Shown: positions 17,891 to 26,333, counted from the first letter of the stretch. The stretch: 64,000 nt of DNA from Peptostreptococcaceae bacterium (GCA_902363255.1 CABIZO010000008.1:1-64000); one strand, 5' to 3'. Made by a program: numbers and translations. The notes: generated by a model not told the origin, from the letters alone.

Positions 17891-18602
17891 CCTAGAAGTA
17901 TTAAAAACAGGTATAGAAGATTTTGGTTTAGAAGCGACTGATAAAAAACTTCAAAATTTAAAAAGATATAGAGAAATATTAGTTGAATGGAACAAAGTAA
18001 TGAATCTAACAGGTATAGAAGAAGAAAGAGAAGTGTATATAAAGCACTTCTTAGATTCTATATCAGCTGTAACTAATAATTATATAAATGATAACGTATC
18101 ATTAATAGATGTAGGTACTGGTGCAGGTTTTCCTGGTATGCCACTAAAAATTTGTTTAGAAAATTTAAACTTAACATTATTAGATTCATTAAATAAAAGA
18201 ATAAACTTTTTACAAGAAGTTGCTAATGAATTAAATTTAAAAGGGATAGAATTTATTCATGGTAGAGCTGAAGATTTTGGTAAAAATGAAGAATATAGAG
18301 AAAAATTTGATATTGCTACAGCAAGAGCCGTTGCAGGATTACCAATATTAATGGAGTTTTGTGTTCCATTTGTAAAAGTCGGGGGATATTTCATATGTTT
18401 AAAGGGACCAAATGCTAATTTAGAACTAGAAGAATCAAAATTAGCTATGGATACTTTAGGAATAGAATTTGTTGAAAAAATAGATATTAAATTACCAGAT
18501 TTAGAATTAAATCATAATATATTAGTATTCAAAAAAATTAAGAATACCCCATCAAAATATCCAAGAAAAGCAGGCAAACCATCTAAAAATCCTATAAAAT
18601 AA
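17883..18602 (+). CDS. rsmG: 16S rRNA (guanine-N7)-methyltransferase RsmG
   Basis: 239 aa with a Rossmann-fold methyltransferase: LIDVGTGAGFPGMPLKI (motif I, about 80-96), LLDSLNKRINFL and ATARAVAGLPILMEF. It methylates G527 of 16S rRNA. GidB family, always beside mnmG (gidA). Start ATG overlaps the mnmG end; RBS GGAGG. The tail after about 218 is basic and proline-rich (TPSKYPRKAGKPSKNPIK), a lineage extension. Confidence 0.95.
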   Translation: MNNLEVLKTGIEDFGLEATDKKLQNLKRYREILVEWNKVMNLTGIEEEREVYIKHFLDSISAVTNNYINDNVSLIDVGTGAGFPGMPLKICLENLNLTLLDSLNKRINFLQEVANELNLKGIEFIHGRAEDFGKNEEYREKFDIATARAVAGLPILMEFCVPFVKVGGYFICLKGPNANLELEESKLAMDTLGIEFVEKIDIKLPDLELNHNILVFKKIKNTPSKYPRKAGKPSKNPIK

Positions 18603-18653
18603 ATAATATAGAGAAATATAGAAGGAAAATAATATTAAATGAAGAAATAAATA

Positions 18654-18684
18654 CTCATAAAGGGAAAGAATTTCCCTTTGTGAG
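18654..18684. other. Perfect 14-bp hairpin between rsmG and noc
   Basis: Positions 18654-18667 and 18671-18684 are complementary over 14 bp (one G-U pair) with a 3-nt loop. It may act as a terminator after rsmG, but no T-run follows on either strand, so it may instead be a transcript-end stabiliser. Confidence 0.5.
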
Positions 18685-18750
18685 ATAAAAATCAAAAGAA
18701 ATTTACATAAATTGCAGTAAAAATATATTTATCAATAAGAGAGGGATGTT

Positions 18751-19536
18751 ATGGAAGAAAAAATAGTTAAAGAGATACCAGTTGATAAAATAATTCCTAA
18801 TCCATATCAACCAAGAAAAGTATTTTCGATTAATGCATTAGAAGAATTAAGCAAATCCATAAAAGAATATGGGGTACTTCAACCAATTACAGTTAGACAA
18901 AAAGAAGATGGATATGAGTTAGTTGCTGGGGAAAGAAGACTTAGAGCAGCAAAGTTAGCTGAACTAAAAACTATACCAGCAATAATAAATAATATGTCGG
19001 ATCAATACTCTGCAGTTTTAGCTTTATTAGAAAATTTACAAAGAGAGGATTTAAATTTTATAGAGGAATCTCTAGGATATGAGAACTTGATAAAAGAACA
19101 TAATTTTACTCAACAACAGTTAGCTGAAAAGTTAGGTAAAAATCAATCAACTATAGCTAATAAACTGAGAATATTAAAACTACCTAATAGTGTTAAACAA
19201 TATCTTGTTGAAAATGGTTTAACAGAAAGACATGCAAGGGCATTACTTAAGTTACCTAATGAAGAGCTAATGATGGAAATTGTTAAAAAAGTAGTTAAGC
19301 AAGAGCTTACAGTTAAGAAAACTGAAAAACTAATTAATGATACATTAGAAGCGTTAAAAGCGGAAGAGGAACCAGAAAAGAAACAAAATATAAAATGCTC
19401 AGTAGGTATCAGAATATACCTTAATACATTAAAACAAGCATATGATGCCATAAAGAATACAGGAATTGAGGCAAAGTATAATGAAATAGATAAGGGAGAT
19501 TACATGGAAGTTGTAGTCAAAATTCCTAAAAAATAA
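18751..19536 (+). CDS. noc: ParB-family nucleoid occlusion protein, Noc-like
   Basis: 261 aa. ParB N-terminal CTPase domain with GERRLRAAKLA (about 67-77), DNA-binding helix-turn-helix (FTQQQLAEKLGKNQSTIANKLRILKLP, about 117-142) and a C-terminal dimerisation segment. A second, distinct parB follows 0.8 kb downstream, the Bacillus/Clostridia noc-then-soj-spo0J layout. The protein starts directly at the CTPase domain and lacks the amphipathic N-terminal helix that targets B. subtilis Noc to the membrane; an in-frame stop sits just upstream of the ATG. Confidence 0.8.
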   Translation: MEEKIVKEIPVDKIIPNPYQPRKVFSINALEELSKSIKEYGVLQPITVRQKEDGYELVAGERRLRAAKLAELKTIPAIINNMSDQYSAVLALLENLQREDLNFIEESLGYENLIKEHNFTQQQLAEKLGKNQSTIANKLRILKLPNSVKQYLVENGLTERHARALLKLPNEELMMEIVKKVVKQELTVKKTEKLINDTLEALKAEEEPEKKQNIKCSVGIRIYLNTLKQAYDAIKNTGIEAKYNEIDKGDYMEVVVKIPKK

Positions 19537-19540
19537 GGGG

Positions 19541-19568
19541 TTACTGCTTAGCAGTAATCTTTTTTTAG
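19541..19568 (+). terminator. Terminator after noc
   Basis: TTACTGC/GCAGTAA stem with loop TTA, then TCTTTTTTT. Separates noc from parA. Confidence 0.88.
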
Positions 19569-19593
19569 AAGAAGTAAAAAGGGGTGAATCTTT

Positions 19594-20367
19594 ATGGGAA
19601 AATCTATAGCAATATTTAATCAAAAAGGTGGAGTAGGAAAAACAACTACTAATGTTAATTTAAGTGCTAGTATAGGACAATTAGGAAAAAAAGTGTTAGT
19701 TTTAGATATGGATCCTCAGGGAAATACTACTAGTGGATATGGAATTGATAAAAATACTGTAGAAAATACCATATATGAAGTAATAATAGATGGTTTAGAT
19801 ATAAGGGAAGCTATTATTGATACAGAGTTCGAAAATATACATCTTGTTGCAGCTGCTAGTGAATTAGCAGGGGCAGAAATAGAGTTAGCAAATGAGGGAG
19901 ATAGGGAGTATAAGTTAAAAAATAGTATAGATAAAATTAAGAATGAATATGATTATATCTTTATAGATTGTCCTCCCTCTTTAGGAATGCTTACTATAAA
20001 CTCATTGACTGCTGTTGATAGTGTGTTAATACCTATACAATGTGAGTATTATGCTTTAGAAGGGGTAAGTCAATTGATGTCAACTTATAGACTAGTTAAA
20101 AAAAGATTAAATCCTGGAATTGAAATACAAGGGGTAGTTCTTAGTATGTTCGATGGAAGGGCAAATCTATCTATTCAAGTTGTAGATGAGGTAAAGAAGT
20201 ACTTTAAAGGAAGTGTTTATACTACATTAATTCCTAGAAATGTAAGACTTGCTGAAGCACCGAGTTATGGAAAGCCAGTAATTTATTATGATTCAAAATG
20301 TAGAGGAACATTGGCATATAAAGAGTTAGCAGAAGAATTTATTGAATTAGAGGAGGATGTAATATAG
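19594..20367 (+). CDS. parA: Chromosome partitioning ATPase ParA (Soj)
   Basis: 257 aa. Deviant Walker A KGGVGKTT (about 11-18), DMDPQGNTTSG (switch I), FIDCPPSLG (Walker B region) and the C-terminal ParA pattern APSYGKPV. It is the nucleoid-bound ATPase that with ParB moves and separates origins and, in Bacillus, regulates DnaA activity. RBS AAAGGGGTG upstream. parB follows after 1 bp. Confidence 0.96.
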   Translation: MGKSIAIFNQKGGVGKTTTNVNLSASIGQLGKKVLVLDMDPQGNTTSGYGIDKNTVENTIYEVIIDGLDIREAIIDTEFENIHLVAAASELAGAEIELANEGDREYKLKNSIDKIKNEYDYIFIDCPPSLGMLTINSLTAVDSVLIPIQCEYYALEGVSQLMSTYRLVKKRLNPGIEIQGVVLSMFDGRANLSIQVVDEVKKYFKGSVYTTLIPRNVRLAEAPSYGKPVIYYDSKCRGTLAYKELAEEFIELEEDVI

Positions 20368-20368
20368 T

Positions 20369-21238
20369 ATGGATAATACACCTAGAAGAAGTAAGCGATT
20401 AGGAAAAGGCCTTAGTGCATTAATACCTGATATTAATGAAGAGATTGATAAGAAAGATATTGTACAAGTAAAATTAAGTAATATACGTCCTAACAAAAAC
20501 CAACCAAGAAAAGAATTTGACCAAGATAAAATAAAGGCTTTATCTGATTCAATAAAAAGTATAGGCGTATTACAGCCGATTGTATTAAAACCTACAGATG
20601 AAGATAACTATATGATTATCGCAGGTGAAAGACGCTATAGGGCATCTATTATGGCGGGTAAAGAAGATATACCAGCGATAATTAAGGATATACCAGTAAA
20701 AGATATAATGGAAATTGCTCTTATCGAAAATTTACAAAGAGAAGATTTAAATGCAATAGAAGAAGCATTGGCATATAAAAGTTTAATCGAAAATTATAAG
20801 GTTACACAGGAAGAACTGTCTGAAGCTGTAGGAAAAAGTAGACCTCATATTACGAATACTCTTAGATTGTTGAATTTACAAAGAAAAGTAATTAAAATGA
20901 TTGAAAATGGAGAAATAACTCCAGGGCATGGAAAGGCGCTACTTAGAATAGAAAATCATGATAAACAATTAGAAATAGCGAATAGAATAGTTAGTGAGGA
21001 TTTATCTGTTAGGATAGTAGAAGAAATTGCTAAAAATATTCTTGAAGATAAGCAGATTAAGAAGCCTGAAAAGAAAGAAAAAGATATTTATATAATTGAT
21101 GCAGAAGAAAGACTATCAAATATATTTGGAACGCAGGTTAGCATTTCAAAAGGAAAGAAAAAAGGCAAAATAGAAATAGTATATAATAATGAAGAAGAAT
21201 TAAATGAAATTTTATCAATGATAATGGATGAAGATTAA
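20369..21238 (+). CDS. parB: Chromosome partitioning protein ParB (Spo0J)
   Basis: 289 aa. The N-terminus has KRLGKGLSALIPD, the ParA-stimulating motif. The CTP-binding motif GERRYRA is near 90, and the HTH VTQEELSEAVGKSRPHITNTLRLLNL is near 145-170. A C-terminal dimerisation domain follows. It loads at parS sites, slides on DNA as a CTP clamp and recruits SMC. Coupled to parA; a strong terminator follows. Confidence 0.96.
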   Translation: MDNTPRRSKRLGKGLSALIPDINEEIDKKDIVQVKLSNIRPNKNQPRKEFDQDKIKALSDSIKSIGVLQPIVLKPTDEDNYMIIAGERRYRASIMAGKEDIPAIIKDIPVKDIMEIALIENLQREDLNAIEEALAYKSLIENYKVTQEELSEAVGKSRPHITNTLRLLNLQRKVIKMIENGEITPGHGKALLRIENHDKQLEIANRIVSEDLSVRIVEEIAKNILEDKQIKKPEKKEKDIYIIDAEERLSNIFGTQVSISKGKKKGKIEIVYNNEEELNEILSMIMDED

Positions 21239-21248
21239 TATTTGTTGA

Positions 21249-21282
21249 GAAGGTATCGAATATATTTATACCTTCTTTTTTT
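21249..21282 (+). terminator. Terminator after parB
   Basis: GAAGGTAT/ATACCTTC stem followed by TTTTTTT. Confidence 0.9.
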
Positions 21283-21448
21283 ATTTAACTAAAAATTAGA
21301 ATTAAATATTATTTAAAGAATAATAAAGAATGCAAAAAAATGATTAAATTTTAACATATAAGGTGTTTTTTATAATATTAAATATCAATAATCGGGAAAA
21401 GATAATTAGAAAAAAAAGTAAATTTTAATGATGTTTTTAATATAAATA

Positions 21449-21484
21449 TAAGTTATAATTATATTATAAATTGAGAATAACTTA
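21449..21484. promoter_or_regulatory. Candidate operator: 8-bp inverted repeat upstream of the RstA-like gene
   Basis: TAAGTTAT (21449-21456) and ATAACTTA (21477-21484) are exact inverted repeats separated by 20 A/T-rich bp containing TATAAT-like hexamers, ending about 20 nt before the start codon. C. difficile RstA represses its own gene, so an autoregulatory site here is plausible. The A/T richness makes chance occurrence possible. The rest of 21283-21448 is A/T-rich with no gene. Confidence 0.35.
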
Positions 21485-21506
21485 AAAAATGGGGTGCAGA
21501 TAATAA

Positions 21507-22799
21507 ATGAATATACTAAGTTTAGGGGAAAAAATAAAAAAGCTTAGAAAAGAACAAAATATGACATTAAAAGAATTGGCTGGAGATAGAATTACAGCAG
21601 CTCAAATAAGTCATATTGAAAGAGATAAATCACATACGAGTTATGAGTTATTAGAATATTTATCAAGTAAATTAGGTGTAAGTGTAGACTATTTACTTGA
21701 GACAAAAGAAATGCAATCAAAAAAAATAACAGATAATCTTATTTTAAAAAGTGAGATATATATTAAGTGTGATGAATTAGAGAATGCAGAAGAACAAATA
21801 AATGAAATCATAGAGATATGTAAAGAATATAAATTGACTGAAAATTACGGTAAATGTAATAATCTATTGGCTGAGATTAACTGTAAAAAAGAAGATTATT
21901 CCTCTGCAGTATATTACTATGAAAAAGCATTATTTTATTTTATAAAAAATGAGGATAAAGATGATATATATAGTAGTTATGTAAATATAGCTAATATATA
22001 TATGTTAGATAAATTCTATAAGGGAGCATTGACTCACTTTATGTTTGCAAAAGAGGTACTAGACGAAAGTGACATAGAAGATGTAGATGTATACAAAGAA
22101 TTATACAGTAAAATTTCTGAATGTTATATGAAGTTAGGAAAACCTCAAAAATCACTAGAATTTATGGAAAAAATAGATAAAATAGATAATCAAGATTCTG
22201 TAAAAGAAGAGGTAGATATTTTAGTATTAAAAGCTAAAAACTTACTAAGTATTGGAAAATATACAGAATCGAAAGAATGTTTTAATAAAGCGTTAGAAAT
22301 AATAGAAAAAGAAGAAAATAAAAATAGATTAGCAAAAGTATATCTTACTATGAGTGAAATTTATTCTGAAATGGGGGATCTAGATAAGCACTTGGAATAC
22401 TCTCAAAAAGTGTACGATCTTACAAAAAGAGAAGAAAATAAATACATGATGGAAAGCTTATTTAATATAATTGAGTCTTATGTAAAAAAAGGAGAAGAAG
22501 ATACTGCTCAAAAATATTGTAAATTGGCTCTAGTTTCATCAATTAAAAATAAAGATAAATATTATGAGTATAAATCATTAAAATTCTATTCTGATATGTA
22601 TAGAAGTAAAGATGAAATAGAAACATCAATTGAATATTTAAATAAGTGTATAGAAATTGCAAAGGTATTGGAAGATGGGAAAATATTAGCAGGTCTATAC
22701 ATAGAACTAGGTAAGTTATATTCTAATATATCAAAGGAAAAAGAGTTAGAATGTTACCAAAAAGGCGTTGTAATGTATAAGGATTTAAATATTATATAG
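21507..22799 (+). CDS. rstA: RRNPP-type HTH-TPR regulator, RstA-like
   Basis: 430 aa. N-terminal XRE helix-turn-helix (LGEKIKKLRKEQNMTLKELAG...AAQISHIERDKSHTSYELLEYLSSKLGVSVDYLL, residues about 6-66), then about nine TPR-like helix pairs to the end. This is the architecture of Rgg/Rap/NprR/PlcR/PrgX quorum regulators. In C. difficile, RstA (toxin repressor, sporulation promoter) is encoded close to spo0J, and placement and HTH sequence agree. The peptide ligand is not identified; no small peptide-precursor gene is evident in 22800-23251. Name assigned from memory of the family, not by alignment. Confidence 0.72.
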   Translation: MNILSLGEKIKKLRKEQNMTLKELAGDRITAAQISHIERDKSHTSYELLEYLSSKLGVSVDYLLETKEMQSKKITDNLILKSEIYIKCDELENAEEQINEIIEICKEYKLTENYGKCNNLLAEINCKKEDYSSAVYYYEKALFYFIKNEDKDDIYSSYVNIANIYMLDKFYKGALTHFMFAKEVLDESDIEDVDVYKELYSKISECYMKLGKPQKSLEFMEKIDKIDNQDSVKEEVDILVLKAKNLLSIGKYTESKECFNKALEIIEKEENKNRLAKVYLTMSEIYSEMGDLDKHLEYSQKVYDLTKREENKYMMESLFNIIESYVKKGEEDTAQKYCKLALVSSIKNKDKYYEYKSLKFYSDMYRSKDEIETSIEYLNKCIEIAKVLEDGKILAGLYIELGKLYSNISKEKELECYQKGVVMYKDLNII

Positions 22800-23251
22800 C
22801 GGATATAATATACTAAAAATATATAATTAAATACATTTTGTTAAATGATTGACGAAAAATGAGATAAGAAGAAATTTACTTTTTTATTCTCAATTGATAT
22901 AATTATGGTAGGAAAGTGATTTCTTATCATGATTATATTTACATAAATAAAATATTTTTTATTTAAAGACTGAGGCAATAAAGTTAAATAATTTTATTCA
23001 GAATATAGAAATATAGAACAAATATGTTGTCAGTCTTAATTCATTTCAATACAATAAATAATTAAGACAAAGTAATTATTAAATTTCATATTAATTTAAA
23101 ATATCTATTATAAAAAGTGGTATTATATCTATTAAATTTTCAATTGAAAATATAAATAAAATAATGATATTTAATATGTTGGGGAACTTATTAGATATCA
23201 TAAAAAAATAAACAAAAGAAAAATCTAAATTAGTTAGGAGGTTGATTGTTT
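22800..23251 (+). promoter_or_regulatory. 450-bp non-coding leader region with an extended -10 promoter and inverted repeats
   Basis: No gene seen. A TGATATAAT extended -10 (near 22896-22904) is preceded at about 17 nt by TTTACT. GATAAGAA-G-AAAT (about 22863-22875) and ATTTCTTATC (22919-22928) are inverted repeats flanking it. Further on, GTCTTAAT (23033-23040) pairs with ATTAAGAC (23061-23068). A transcript from this promoter would have a leader of about 340 nt before the DUF951 gene. No known riboswitch pattern was recognised. Confidence 0.35.
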
Positions 23252-23437
23252 ATGCCAATGGATCTTAATTTAGGTGACATAGTAGAACTAAAAAAGCAGC
23301 ATGCATGTGGATGTAAACAATTTGAAATAGTTAGAGTAGGCATGGATATAAAAATTAAGTGTACTAACTGTAAAAGATTGATTATGTTAGATAGACAAAC
23401 TTTAGAAAAAAGAATAAAGAAAATTGTAAGTAAATAG
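23252..23437 (+). CDS. DUF951 family protein
   Basis: 61 aa: MPMDLNLGDIVELKKQHACGCKQFEIVRVGMDIKIKCTNCKRLIMLDR. It matches the short DUF951 family in length and opening. Cysteines CGC and CTNC could bind zinc, and the fold is probably an SH3-like barrel, but the function is unknown. A TTG two codons upstream is also in frame; AGGAGG spacing (9 nt) favours the ATG at 23252. Conserved near parB in Firmicutes. Confidence 0.85.
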   Translation: MPMDLNLGDIVELKKQHACGCKQFEIVRVGMDIKIKCTNCKRLIMLDRQTLEKRIKKIVSK

Positions 23438-23516
23438 AAGAGCTTTAGTTAAACAGTTGTAGTAACCTAATAAAATTTATATAGATAATTAGGTAATATA
23501 TAGGGGGTGCTTTAAC

Positions 23517-24737
23517 ATGGCAGTTAAATTTGCAGACAGAATGGGAAAGGTTGAAGGTTCAGCTATACGTGAGTTATTAAAACTTACAGCTAGACCAGAG
23601 GTAATTTCATTTGCAGGGGGGATGCCTGCTCCAGAATTATTCCCAGTAGAGGAAATGAAGAAAGTTTCAGTTGCGGTATTAGAGGAACAAGGTCAAGTTG
23701 CATTACAATATACTACTACTGAAGGTTATCTTCCATTAAGAGAAAAAATTGCAGACAGAATGAACAAAACCTTAAAAACAAATGTGGGACCAGATGACAT
23801 ATTAATGACTAGTGGATCTCAACAAGGTCTTGATTTTTCAGGTAAGGTTTTTATTGATAAGGGTGATGTAATTCTTTGCGAAAGCCCATCATATATGGGG
23901 GCTTTAAATGCAATGAAGGCCTATGAACCACAATTTATAGAAATCAATACTGATAATGATGGTATGATAATGGAAGATTTAGAAAAAGTTTTAGCTTCAA
24001 ATGATAGAGTTAAAATGATTTATGTAATACCAGATTTCCAAAATCCATCAGGTAGAACATGGCCATTAGAAAGACGTCTTAAATTTATGGAAATAATAAA
24101 TAAATATGAAATACCAGTAGTAGAAGATAATCCATATGGTGAATTAAGATTTGATGGAGAAAGTTTACCATCATTAAAATCATTAGATACTAAGGGGTTA
24201 GTAATTTATCTTGGAACTTTCTCAAAAATATTCTGTCCAGGATACAGACTAGGATGGACTTGTGCTTCTCCAAAAATATTAGAGAAATTTAATATTTGTA
24301 AACAAGGAGCTGATTTACAAGCATCTACAATAAGTCAAATGGAAGTAAATAAATTTATGGATATGTATGACTTAGATGAACACGTCGAAAAAATAAAAGC
24401 ATGCTATGTTAAGCGTAGAGATATAATGCTACAAACTATGAAAGAAGAATTCCCAGAGAGTGTTGAATTCACACATCCACAAGGAGGATTATTCACTTGG
24501 GTAACATTCCCAGAAGGAATTGATGCAGGTGAAATGGCTAAAAAATGCTTAGAAAAGAATGTGGCATACGTTCCAGGAGCTTCATTCTATCCAAATGGTG
24601 GAGTATATAATACTTGTAGACTTAACTATTCAAATATGCCAGAAGAAAAAATTGTAGAAGGTATAAAGAGAATGGGAGAAGTATTAAGAGAAGAGTTAGC
24701 TAAGAGTGGAAATGAACAACTAACTACTAACGAATAA
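23517..24737 (+). CDS. PLP-dependent aminotransferase (class I/II, 2-aminoadipate/LysN-like)
   Basis: 406 aa, fold type I. Opening VISFAGGMPAPELFP and central VIPDFQNPSGRTW, VVEDNPYGELRF and GTFSKIFCPGYRLGW, where the lysine of SKIFCPG is the PLP Schiff-base residue. The pattern resembles 2-aminoadipate/kynurenine aminotransferases and the aminotransferase half of MocR proteins, but no HTH is fused. Substrate is not predictable from sequence. It is followed by a strong terminator; RBS GGGGGTG. Confidence 0.85.
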   Translation: MAVKFADRMGKVEGSAIRELLKLTARPEVISFAGGMPAPELFPVEEMKKVSVAVLEEQGQVALQYTTTEGYLPLREKIADRMNKTLKTNVGPDDILMTSGSQQGLDFSGKVFIDKGDVILCESPSYMGALNAMKAYEPQFIEINTDNDGMIMEDLEKVLASNDRVKMIYVIPDFQNPSGRTWPLERRLKFMEIINKYEIPVVEDNPYGELRFDGESLPSLKSLDTKGLVIYLGTFSKIFCPGYRLGWTCASPKILEKFNICKQGADLQASTISQMEVNKFMDMYDLDEHVEKIKACYVKRRDIMLQTMKEEFPESVEFTHPQGGLFTWVTFPEGIDAGEMAKKCLEKNVAYVPGASFYPNGGVYNTCRLNYSNMPEEKIVEGIKRMGEVLREELAKSGNEQLTTNE

Positions 24738-24792
24738 TAAAATAATTTATAAAATATTATGAATTAAATATATAAAATAAGTTAATATTAAT

Positions 24793-24826
24793 AACGGACA
24801 AAGGGTTTCTTTGTCCGTTTTTTAAT
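24793..24826 (+). terminator. Terminator after the aminotransferase gene
   Basis: AACGGACAAAG/CTTTGTCCGTT 11-bp stem with a 5-nt loop, then TTTTT. Confidence 0.92.
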
Positions 24827-24835
24827 TTTAATTTA

Positions 24836-24863
24836 AAATGGATAGCTATTAAGCTATCCATTT
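24836..24863. other. Second perfect 12-bp hairpin
   Basis: AAATGGATAGCT/AGCTATCCATTT with a 4-nt loop, 10 nt after the preceding terminator. No T-run follows on the plus strand; on the minus strand TTTTAAATTAAAATT follows. It could back up termination. The stretch to 25030 otherwise shows only A/T-rich sequence and no gene. Confidence 0.5.
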
Positions 24864-25030
24864 GGGAGATTGGGATGAAATATATTTAAGTTATGGGGGC
24901 TATATATACTTGTATTATTTATCATAAGTAATAAAAATATACATAAATTGAAAAAAATAAATAAAATCTAAAAAGCAGGTATAAAAAATAATTATAAAAA
25001 TTATACAAGCTAAAATTAGGCATAAATAGT

Positions 25031-25059
25031 TTGACATAGATTATTATAAGTGATAAAAT
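25031..25059 (+). promoter_or_regulatory. rpsF operon promoter
   Basis: TTGACA (25031-25036), 17 nt, TAAAAT (25054-25059); a near-consensus sigma-A promoter. The 5' leader before rpsF would be about 70 nt. Confidence 0.85.
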
Positions 25060-25067
25060 ACATAAGT

Positions 25068-25120
25068 ATGAGAATTTATTCTCATTTCTCTGCTCTGCAA
25101 AAGTGGAGCCGTTAAGTCCA
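25068..25120 (+). promoter_or_regulatory. Candidate S6:S18 autoregulatory leader
   Basis: The leader folds into ATGAGAA/TTCTCAT (25068-25085). A second element follows with CTCT/GGAG-type pairing and an unpaired GCCG near 25108-25113, reminiscent of the CCG-containing motif bound by the S6:S18 complex ahead of rpsF in many bacteria. Motif identification is by position and the CCG, not by a covariance model. Confidence 0.4.
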
Positions 25121-25136
25121 AAGGGAGGTGAAATTA

Positions 25137-25415
25137 ATGAAAAATTATGAATTAGTTTACGTTGTAAGACCAAATGCTGAAGACGAAGTTAAAGAAGCTG
25201 TATTAAACAAAATACAAGAAGTAATCTCAGCTAATGGTGAAGTTGAAAAAGTTGACACTTGGGGAAACAAGAAATTAGCTTACCCAATAGCTAAATTCAC
25301 AGAAGGTTTCTACGTGTTAGTAAACTTCAAAGCTTCTGCTGATCTTCCAAAAGAATTAGACAGAAACTTAAAAATAAACGAAAACGTAATAAGACATATG
25401 ATAGTTTGTGCTTAA
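25137..25415 (+). CDS. rpsF: 30S ribosomal protein S6
   Basis: 92 aa: MKNYELVYVVRPNAEDEVKEAV, KVDTWGNKKLAYPIAK and NVIRHMIV, typical S6. It pairs with S18 on the 30S platform. A GTG in frame three codons earlier lies in the RBS GGGAGGTG, so ATG 25137 is used. First gene of rpsF-ssb-rpsR. Confidence 0.97.
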   Translation: MKNYELVYVVRPNAEDEVKEAVLNKIQEVISANGEVEKVDTWGNKKLAYPIAKFTEGFYVLVNFKASADLPKELDRNLKINENVIRHMIVCA

Positions 25416-25457
25416 TTAGCATTTAACTAGTTTTATTATGAATAGGATGGTGCTTTT

Positions 25458-25910
25458 ATGAACCATGTAGTATTAGTTGGTAGATTAACTAAGGATCCAG
25501 AATTAAGATATATACCTGGAAGTGGAACACCTGTTGCTAACTTTACGATAGCTATAGATAGAAACTATACTAAAAAAGATGGAACTAAAGAAACAGACTT
25601 TATTCCTGTTGAAGTAATGGGAAAAGCAGCTGACTTTTGTGCAAATTATATCTCAAAAGGTAGATTAGTTGCAGTTCAAGGAACTTTAAGAGTTGATAGA
25701 TATCAAACTCAATCTGGAGAAAATAGAACTTTTACTAAAGTAAGTGCTAATTCAGTACAAGCTTTAGAGAGCAATAAAAATAGATCTGAAAACCCATACG
25801 GAGAAGGTCATCAAGGTTCGCAACCGACTTTCGAACCTAACTTCGAGGCGCCACAAGGATTAGATCCAAATGGCTTCCAAGCAATAGATGATGACGAAAT
25901 ACCATTTTAG
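25458..25910 (+). CDS. ssb: Single-stranded DNA-binding protein
   Basis: 150 aa. OB-fold domain (MNHVVLVGRLTKDPELRY..., about 1-110), a flexible Gln/Asn/Pro-rich linker, and the acidic tip DDDEIPF, which docks DNA-repair and replication partners. Length is typical for a Firmicute SSB. Located between rpsF and rpsR and co-transcribed from the promoter before rpsF. Confidence 0.97.
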   Translation: MNHVVLVGRLTKDPELRYIPGSGTPVANFTIAIDRNYTKKDGTKETDFIPVEVMGKAADFCANYISKGRLVAVQGTLRVDRYQTQSGENRTFTKVSANSVQALESNKNRSENPYGEGHQGSQPTFEPNFEAPQGLDPNGFQAIDDDEIPF

Positions 25911-25927
25911 AAAAGGAGGGGACTCGA

Positions 25928-26155
25928 ATGATAAACAAAAAAAGACGTAAGAAAAGAAAAGTTTGTCAATTCTGTGCTTCTAAAGATGCTAGAATAGATT
26001 ACAAAAACACTCAAAGATTACAAAAATATGTAACTGAAAGAGGTAAAATATTACCAAGAAGAATATCAGGAACATGTGCTAAACATCAAAGAGAATTAAC
26101 AGTAGCAATAAAAAGAGCTAGAAACATAGCACTTTTACCATATACATTAGACTAA
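25928..26155 (+). CDS. rpsR: 30S ribosomal protein S18 (cysteine-containing, probable zinc form)
   Basis: 75 aa: KVCQFCASKDARIDYKNTQRLQKYV...GTCAKHQRELTVAIKRARNIALLPY. The CxxC plus C-x2-H arrangement matches the zinc-ligand (C+) variant of S18. Partners S6 on the 30S subunit. Followed by a strong terminator. Confidence 0.95.
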   Translation: MINKKRRKKRKVCQFCASKDARIDYKNTQRLQKYVTERGKILPRRISGTCAKHQRELTVAIKRARNIALLPYTLD

Positions 26156-26163
26156 TAAGAAAG

Positions 26164-26196
26164 CCTACCATTGATTTATCAATGGTAGGTCTTTTT
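26164..26196 (+). terminator. Terminator after rpsR
   Basis: CCTACCATTGA/TCAATGGTAGG 11-bp stem with loop TTTA, then TCTTTTTT. Confidence 0.93.
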
Positions 26197-26244
26197 TATT
26201 ATTAATTTGGAATTATAAGTATAATTAAATTAATGATATTATTT

Positions 26245-26275
26245 GAAAAAGGAAGGTATAAGCCCTCCTTTTTTC
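26245..26275 (+). terminator. Second, weaker terminator-like hairpin
   Basis: AAAAAGGA ... TCCTTTTTT with a bulged GG/CC extension, then C. It lies 50 nt beyond the rpsR terminator and may reinforce it. Confidence 0.5.
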
Positions 26276-26301
26276 ATTGCATGTTATCTTGTAAATTATG
26301 A

Positions 26302-26307
26302 TATAAT
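26302..26307 (+). promoter_or_regulatory. Extended -10 promoter for the MazG-like/DUF2232/gdpP/rplI/dnaB operon
   Basis: TGATATAAT about 26 nt before the MazG-like gene; no good -35 at 17 nt. The following genes are spaced by at most 22 bp, so this probably drives the operon. Confidence 0.45.
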
Positions 26308-26333
26308 GTTTATATATTGAGGAGGGGAAGATT

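Noticed and set aside
24922..25173. Minus-strand frame of 83 codons opposite the rpsF leader
   Set aside because: It overlaps the rpsF promoter and start, and its translation is Tyr/Phe/Leu-rich without family features.
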